Positions 59,537-64,000 of a stretch of DNA of 64,000 nucleotides are shown one piece after another. Positions within the stretch are counted from its first letter, which is position 1; every line of letters begins with the position of its first letter. Both the position numbers and the translations under genes were made by a program. Source of the DNA: Streptomyces reniochalinae (GTDB lineage: Bacteria; Actinomycetota; Actinomycetes; Streptomycetales; Streptomycetaceae); the NCBI RefSeq assembly GCF_003323735.1, contig NZ_QOIM01000045.1:1-64000 (forward strand). The letters are read 5' to 3'. The notes under the pieces were generated by a model. That model was given only the letters and a program-made list of their open reading frames with translations. It was not told the origin of the DNA and searched no databases.

Positions 59537-60496
59537 TCAGAAGGGGCGGTCGCCGACGACGGCGACGCGCTCGGCGACGCGGCGGTGCCCCATGTAGTCG
59601 AACAGCGCGTAGTGCTGGGTGGCGCGGTTGTCCCAGAAGGCGATGTCGCCGGGCTGCCAGGCGAACCGCACCTGGTACTCGGGCACGTGCGCCTGGCGCA
59701 CCAGCTCGGCCAGCAGGCGGTCGCTCTCCGCACGGTCCATGCCCACGATGTGCGTGGTGAACGAGGTGTTCACGAACAGCATCTTCCGCCCGGTCTCGGG
59801 GTGTGTGCGCACCACCGGGTGCTCGACCGGCGGGAACTCGTCCTGGAGCTCGGCCAGCCGCTCGGCGGAGGTGAAGCGCGCGAAACCGGGGATGAAGTCG
59901 TGCATCGCCGTCGCGCCGTCGATCCGCTCCTTCACCCGCGGCGACAGGTTGTCGTACGCGGCGGCCATGTCCGCCCACATCGTGTGGCCACCGATCGGCG
60001 GCACCTCCCGCAGCTGGAGCACCGCGCCCATGGCGGGGCGCTCGCGGAAGGTGACGTCCGTGTGCCAGACGTTCTCGTACGTCGGACGCGTCCCCGCGCT
60101 GTCCGCGGCCTTCTCGAAGCGGACGATCTCGTCGCTGGAGCCGCGCGCCAGCAGCGGGTTGGTCTCCAGCTCGCCCCAGTGGCGGGCGAACGCGGCCTGC
60201 TGCTCGGGCGCCAGGTCCGCGCCGCGGAAGAAGATGACCTTCCACTCCAGCAGCGCCCGGTTCAGCTCCTCGCGCAGCGCCGGGCTCAGCGGCCGCGTCA
60301 GGTCGGCGCCGCGGATCTCCGCGCCGATGACCCGCGTCTGCGGAACGACCTCGATCAGCTCGTACGGGCGCTCCTGCCAGCCCTCGGGGTAGGGCCGCAG
60401 GGTGCGCACGCCCTCGTAGAGGCCGCCCTCGGGAACGCGGGCGTCACGCAGAGTAGTGGGAGTGGACGTGGCAGTACCAGGGGTGGTGATGCTCAT
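59537..60496 (-). CDS. TauD/TfdA-family Fe(II)/2-oxoglutarate dioxygenase
   Basis: 319 residues. The iron site is WHTDVTF (HxD, near 155) and the distal His in NRATQHYALFDY (near 292); the 2-oxoglutarate Arg follows in GHRRVAERV. AtsK/TauD relatives oxidise sulfonates or alkyl sulfates, and some TauD-fold enzymes hydroxylate gamma-butyrobetaine to carnitine. The carnitine operon lies 335 bp upstream on the same strand, so the latter is worth testing. GGAGG lies 8 bp before ATG 60496. The gap 60497-60780 shows no gene. Confidence 0.85.
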   Translation of the reverse strand: MSITTPGTATSTPTTLRDARVPEGGLYEGVRTLRPYPEGWQERPYELIEVVPQTRVIGAEIRGADLTRPLSPALREELNRALLEWKVIFFRGADLAPEQQAAFARHWGELETNPLLARGSSDEIVRFEKAADSAGTRPTYENVWHTDVTFRERPAMGAVLQLREVPPIGGHTMWADMAAAYDNLSPRVKERIDGATAMHDFIPGFARFTSAERLAELQDEFPPVEHPVVRTHPETGRKMLFVNTSFTTHIVGMDRAESDRLLAELVRQAHVPEYQVRFAWQPGDIAFWDNRATQHYALFDYMGHRRVAERVAVVGDRPF

Positions 60497-60780
60497 GGGA
60501 AGGGTCCTCCAGAGGGATCCGGTCGGGGTGAAAGCGCCGCGTGGGCGGACTGGTTCCGTGGCTCCGCGACGCACCTGCGAAGCCGGGCCCCAGCTAGAGA
60601 CCGGATCGCTCGCACCCACGCCGCCACGGGACGCCGAGGCGTCCGAGCGGGAAAGAGGAGTGCGCGACCATGGAGGTCATTGTGGGAGCGGCGCCCCGGG
60701 AACGTCAACACGGCCTCTCACCCGTCACCCTCCACAGGCCGCTGGTCGGAAGGGGGTCGGAGAGGGTCGGAGAGGCATGA

Positions 60781-60822
60781 GGGGGCCGGCGGGGAGCTGT
60801 CCTCGCGTCCCTGCCGGCCCCC
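60781..60822 (-). terminator. Terminator of the carnitine operon
   Basis: GGGGGCCGGC / GCCGGCCCCC, a perfect 10-bp stem with a 22-nt loop, just after the thioesterase stop codon on the minus strand. Confidence 0.7.
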
Positions 60823-60831
60823 TTGGGCGCG

Positions 60832-61329
60832 TCAGACGGCGCGCGGTACCGGGCCGATGGCGCGCCCCGCCCAGGCGGGGGGCTCCTCCAGCAGAGCGGT
60901 GAGCCGCTCGCGCACCGGCTCGGGGAACGGCGCGCTGCCCTGAGCGCCGACGTGCAGCGCGAACAGCTCGATGCTGGCGACCGCTTCCGCGTCTCCGTCC
61001 TGCCCGGCCTCCTGGCCGCCGGCCGCGTCACCGGCGTACATCTCGTGGGCGAAGCGCAGCTTCTTGCCGTCCACGCCGAGGATCCGCGTCCGCACGGCGA
61101 GCGGGGTGCCCTCCGGCACCTCCTTCAGGTACCGCACATGCGCCTCGACCGTGTAGAGCGAACAACCGGAACTCTCCCGGTACGCCGGATCCAGACCGAC
61201 GGCGTCCATCATCGTGTCCGTCGCGTGGCCGAACACCAGGACGTAGAAGGCCTCGCTCATGTGGCCGTTGTAGTCGATCCACTCCGCGCGGACCGTCTGG
61301 TGGAACAGCGGCAGCGGCCGACCCGTCAT
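60832..61329 (-). CDS. Hot-dog thioesterase, probable betainyl-CoA thioesterase
   Basis: 165 residues of the 4-hydroxybenzoyl-CoA thioesterase fold: VRAEWIDYNGHMSEAFYVLVFGHATDTMMDAVG (catalytic Asp in the WIDYNGHM loop) and VEAHVRYLKEVPEGTPLAV. In carnitine catabolic operons this enzyme releases glycine betaine from betainyl-CoA. It overlaps the dehydrogenase gene by 4 bp (ATGA), supporting one pathway. Confidence 0.85.
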   Translation of the reverse strand: MTGRPLPLFHQTVRAEWIDYNGHMSEAFYVLVFGHATDTMMDAVGLDPAYRESSGCSLYTVEAHVRYLKEVPEGTPLAVRTRILGVDGKKLRFAHEMYAGDAAGGQEAGQDGDAEAVASIELFALHVGAQGSAPFPEPVRERLTALLEEPPAWAGRAIGPVPRAV

Positions 61330-62291
61330 TCCGCTCCGCCCTTCGGCAGCCGGCCGGTCGCGCGCAGCACGTCGATGACGCCCTGGTCCCGCTCGGCGAC
61401 CAGATCCGCGATCGTGCGGCCCTCCGCCGCCTCGTCGCAGCCGTCCACCATCGCGTCCCGCAGCGCCGCATCCAGCTCCGGCGCCTCCAGGCGGGTCCAC
61501 GGCGACTTCAGGGAAGGACCGAAGTGGTCGAGCATGTGGCCCATTCCGCCCTCGCCGCCCGCGAGCGCGAAGGTCAGACACGGCCCCATGAACGCCCAGC
61601 GCAGTCCGGGCCCCTCGGTGATCGAGTCGTCGATCTCCTTCACCGTGGCCTCGCCGTTGGCCACCATGTGCAGCGCCTCCCGCCACAGCGCCTCCTGGAG
61701 GCGGTTGGCGATGAAGCCGGGGACCTCGCGGTCCATGGTGATCACCGACTTGCCCGCCACCTCGTAGAACCGCGAGGCCCACTCGACGGCCTCGCCGGCG
61801 GTGCGCTCGCCGCCCACCACCTCCACCAGCGGGATCAGGTACGGCGGGTTGAACGGGTGGCCGACCAGCAGCCGGCTCGGGTCGGCCGCCTCGGTCTGCA
61901 TGTCCGTCATGGGGTAGCCCGACGTCGAGGAGGCGATGACGACCCCCGGGGGTGTCGCCGCGTCGAGCCGGGCGAGCAGGTCGCGCTTGAGGTCCAGCTT
62001 CTCCGGTGCGCTCTCCTGCACGAACTGCGCCTCGGCGCACGCCTCTTCGAGCGTGCCGGCGATCGTCAGCCGGTCGCGGGACGCGCCCTCGGCCAGGCCG
62101 AGCTGGATCAGCGCGGGCCAGGCGGCGTCCACCAGGCGGCGCAGCTTCTCCCGCGCGTCGGGTGCCGGGTCCCAGGCGGTCACGTCGTAGCCGCGCGCCA
62201 GGAAGTGGGCGACCCAGCCGCCGCCGATGACACCCGCGCCGACGCAGGTGACCTTGGTGACGCCGGTGGGCTCTGTGGGAGGGGTGGTCAT
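61326..62291 (-). CDS. L-carnitine dehydrogenase (3-hydroxyacyl-CoA dehydrogenase family)
   Basis: 321 residues. NAD-binding motif VTCVGAGVIGGGWVAHFLARG (15-35), ASSTSGYPMTDMQ, GHPFNPPYLIPLVEVVGG (catalytic His), and FIANRLQEALWREALHMV. The GGGW glycine/tryptophan motif and the co-operon genes mark it as carnitine dehydrogenase, which oxidises L-carnitine to 3-dehydrocarnitine, and not a fatty-acid enzyme. AGGAGC precedes ATG 62291. Confidence 0.88.
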   Translation of the reverse strand: MTTPPTEPTGVTKVTCVGAGVIGGGWVAHFLARGYDVTAWDPAPDAREKLRRLVDAAWPALIQLGLAEGASRDRLTIAGTLEEACAEAQFVQESAPEKLDLKRDLLARLDAATPPGVVIASSTSGYPMTDMQTEAADPSRLLVGHPFNPPYLIPLVEVVGGERTAGEAVEWASRFYEVAGKSVITMDREVPGFIANRLQEALWREALHMVANGEATVKEIDDSITEGPGLRWAFMGPCLTFALAGGEGGMGHMLDHFGPSLKSPWTRLEAPELDAALRDAMVDGCDEAAEGRTIADLVAERDQGVIDVLRATGRLPKGGAE

Positions 62292-62339
62292 GTGGTGGTG
62301 CTCCTGAGGTGGAAGGGGTGGGGGAGGGGGCCGAGAGCG

Positions 62340-63233
62340 TCAGGCGCGGGGCTTCAGCCTGAGCTGCTCGCGCGCCTCGTCGGGCGAGGCCACCCGCGCG
62401 CCGAGGGACTCGGTGATCTGCACGGCACGCTCGACGAGCTGCGCGTTCGTCGCCTTCACACCCCGCGACAGGTACAGGTTGTCCTCCAGACCGACCCGCA
62501 CGTTGCCGCCGAGCAGGATCGACTGCGCCACCCACGGCATCTGCATGCGGCCCAGCGCGAAGGACGCCCACTGCGCGCCGGACGGAAGGAAGTTGACCAT
62601 CGACTGGAGCACGCCCGGGTCCGCGGGCGCGCCCCACGGGATGCCCATGCACAGCTGGAAGAGGGTCGGCTCGTCCAGCAGCCCCTCGTCGAGCAGCTGC
62701 TTGGCGAACCACAGCTGCCCGGTGTCGAAGATCTCCAACTCGGGCCGCACACCCAGCTCCTGGATGCGGCGCGCGCCCTTGCGCAGCATCTCCGTGGTCG
62801 AGATGTAGAGCTGGTCGCCGAAGTTGAGGGAGCCGCAGTCCAGGGTGCAGATGTCGGGGAGCAGGTCCTCGACGTGGGGGAGCCGGTCGAGCCCGCCCAC
62901 CAGGTCGGTGCCGTCCAGCGCGCCCTTCTCCAGCGGCTGGTCCGCGTCGAGCACGAGGTCGCCGCCCATGCCGGCCGTCAGGTTGATGACGACGTCGGTG
63001 CCCGTCTCCTTGATCCGCTCCAGCACCTCGCGGTAGAGGTGCCGCTCCCGGGAGGGCTTGCCCGTCTCGGGGTCGCGGACGTGGATGTGCACGACGGCGG
63101 CACCGGCCTCGGCCGCCTCCACGGCCGAGGTGGCTATCTGCTCCGGAGTGACCGGCACGTGCGGGCTGCGCCCGACGGTGTCACCGGCGCCGGTGAGCGC
63201 CGCGGTGATGATGACGTTCTCGGTGATGGGCAT
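62340..63233 (-). CDS. BKACE-family enzyme, probable dehydrocarnitine cleavage enzyme
   Basis: 297 residues of the DUF849/BKACE (3-keto-5-aminohexanoate cleavage) family, a zinc TIM barrel: VIITAALTGAGDT at the start, VVHIHVRDPETGKPSRE (zinc His-x-His), VVINLTAGMGG, and GGNVRVGLEDNLYLSRGV at the end. In carnitine operons it reacts 3-dehydrocarnitine with acetyl-CoA to give betainyl-CoA and acetoacetate. GGAGG lies 7 bp before ATG 63233. Confidence 0.88.
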   Translation of the reverse strand: MPITENVIITAALTGAGDTVGRSPHVPVTPEQIATSAVEAAEAGAAVVHIHVRDPETGKPSRERHLYREVLERIKETGTDVVINLTAGMGGDLVLDADQPLEKGALDGTDLVGGLDRLPHVEDLLPDICTLDCGSLNFGDQLYISTTEMLRKGARRIQELGVRPELEIFDTGQLWFAKQLLDEGLLDEPTLFQLCMGIPWGAPADPGVLQSMVNFLPSGAQWASFALGRMQMPWVAQSILLGGNVRVGLEDNLYLSRGVKATNAQLVERAVQITESLGARVASPDEAREQLRLKPRA

Positions 63234-63324
63234 GGCGATACCTCCGTATGGACGGTCGGGGGTGTGGGACGGCGCTCGGACAAGGCGCCGAAGGGGGTGC
63301 CGGGGAGACGGCGAAGGGGACGTC

Positions 63325-64000
63325 TCAGAGCGTGAGGAGGCTCTCGTCGGTCTCGGAAAGCAGCTCGGTGCGGACGTGGGCGAGCAGCGCGGCGTACATG
63401 TCGTCGGGGCCGGTGTCGGGGCGGGCGCCCGCGCCTGCGGCGTCCTCCGCGCCGGCGGCGCTGGCCAGGACCTGCGAGGCCAGACCGTCGATGAGCGCGG
63501 TCAGGCGCAGGGCGCTGAACTCGGGATCCACGTCACAGAAGACGCCTTGGGCGATGCCGCGCCGGATGACGTCGGCGACGGTGGTGCGCCACTGGCGGTA
63601 GTAGTCCACGTGCAGCCGGCCGATCGCGGTCGACCGCGCCGCCTCCGCCCACAGGTCCAGCCACACCAGCCACTGCCTGCGCTGCTGAGCGGTGCGCGGC
63701 GTCTGCAACGCGAGGAGTTCGCGCAGCTCGACGGCGGCGTTCCCGGCCCCCGCCTCGGCGATGCGGGCCGCACGGCTGGCGGTGTCCTCGTCCATGCACC
63801 ACCGCACGGCCGCCTCCAGCAGCTCCGCACGGCCGGGGAAGTGGTAGTGGATGGCGGCGGTGCTCGCGTCGCAGGCGGCCGCGATGTCGGCGACGCGCAC
63901 GGCGTGGAACCCGTGCTCGGCGATCAACCGCACCGTCTCCCGCACGATCTGCAACGGGCGCCCCGCGGAGGGGAGTAGGGGCTCCCTCGACGTGACGGAA
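63325..64000 (-). CDS. TetR-family regulator, 5' end beyond the window
   Basis: At least 209 residues are visible with an N-terminal HTH: IVRETVRLIAEHGFHAVRVADIAAACDASTAAIHYHFPGRAELLEAAV. A possible TTG start at 63954 exists, but the frame stays open to the window edge (PLLPSAGRPLQIVRE), so the true start is probably outside. It lies 91 bp upstream of BKACE in the same direction and is the likely regulator of the carnitine operon. The feature ends at the window edge by truncation. Confidence 0.88.
   Translation of the reverse strand, partial: SVTSREPLLPSAGRPLQIVRETVRLIAEHGFHAVRVADIAAACDASTAAIHYHFPGRAELLEAAVRWCMDEDTASRAARIAEAGAGNAAVELRELLALQTPRTAQQRRQWLVWLDLWAEAARSTAIGRLHVDYYRQWRTTVADVIRRGIAQGVFCDVDPEFSALRLTALIDGLASQVLASAAGAEDAAGAGARPDTGPDDMYAALLAHVRTELLSETDESLLTL

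Noticed and set aside
60497..60680. Search for a cysteine-type leader peptide upstream of the TauD gene
   Set aside because: A short frame with one Cys exists, but it lacks the HVDLxRxxSAxC pattern.
1..64000. tRNA genes, CRISPR arrays, insertion sequences, integrases or attachment sites
   Set aside because: I looked for cloverleaf ends, regular repeats with spacers, transposase motifs and flanking repeats and found none. The excisionase-like HTH protein at 3512 stands alone without an integrase.

Overview
The window is high-GC actinobacterial chromosome, almost certainly from a Streptomyces. Evidence for this is the strong G/C bias at third codon positions, GTG and TTG starts, rare TTA codons, and sporulation genes (bldN with its anti-sigma gene rsbN). 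Other Streptomyces-typical features are a rex-hemACDB operon behind a textbook Rex operator, a class I lysyl-tRNA synthetase, conservon (cvn) genes, futalosine-type menaquinone genes and DUF3558 lipoproteins. It opens inside a 5S rRNA gene, the end of an rrn operon. I see no phage, IS, integrase or CRISPR; this is core chromosome with some decayed accessory genes.

Layout. 1-7040: 5S rRNA tail and terminator, an MFS permease, an AcuC-type deacetylase, about 0.8 kb without a convincing gene, a small excisionase-type HTH protein, the 32-residue ribosomal protein bS22, an SDR/acyltransferase pair and a small secreted protein. 7.1-9.9 kb: rsbN and bldN on the minus strand, with a good sigma-BldN promoter before rsbN. 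10-17.7 kb: HAD phosphatase, glutaredoxin-like protein, then rex-hemA-hemC-hemD-hemB, tightly overlapped and ended by tandem hairpins. 17.9-20.9 kb: a cupin with a TTA codon and a decayed conservon. In the conservon the CvnA-like gene has no ATPase domain and runs in frame into CvnB, CvnC is intact, and CvnD has lost its G2-G3 core; a GAF protein follows. 20.9-28.2 kb: argS and lysS (divergent), a DUF2637 membrane protein and two DUF3558-type lipoproteins.

28.7-38.9 kb: a BCCT transporter, hemL, a histidine phosphatase and the system II cytochrome c biogenesis set resA-ccdA-resB-ccsB, with a Rex-like half-palindrome at the resA start codon. 39-47.8 kb: the mqnL-mqnP and mqnM menaquinone genes, a rhomboid protease, a lipoprotein, an Lrp regulator, an MqnE homologue that lacks the radical-SAM cysteine motif, UdgX and a DUF4229 protein. 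47.9-49.5 kb: a cysteine-rich leader peptide ahead of a cation symporter, probably a cystine importer under attenuation control. 49.6-58 kb: TetR, MaoC hydratase, large FabG, thiolase and acyl-CoA ligase (fatty-acid metabolism), a Gly/Pro-rich membrane protein and a quinone oxidoreductase missing its Rossmann core. 58-64 kb: a secreted lipase, a TauD-family dioxygenase and a thioesterase / carnitine dehydrogenase / BKACE operon that should convert L-carnitine to glycine betaine, with a TetR gene that runs off the window.

Two threads run through the window. Haem, cytochrome c and menaquinone genes form a respiratory cofactor theme, partly under redox (Rex) control. Several genes (CvnA, CvnD, the MqnE-like gene, the quinone oxidoreductase) have lost central catalytic segments without losing the reading frame, which is the most unusual observation here.
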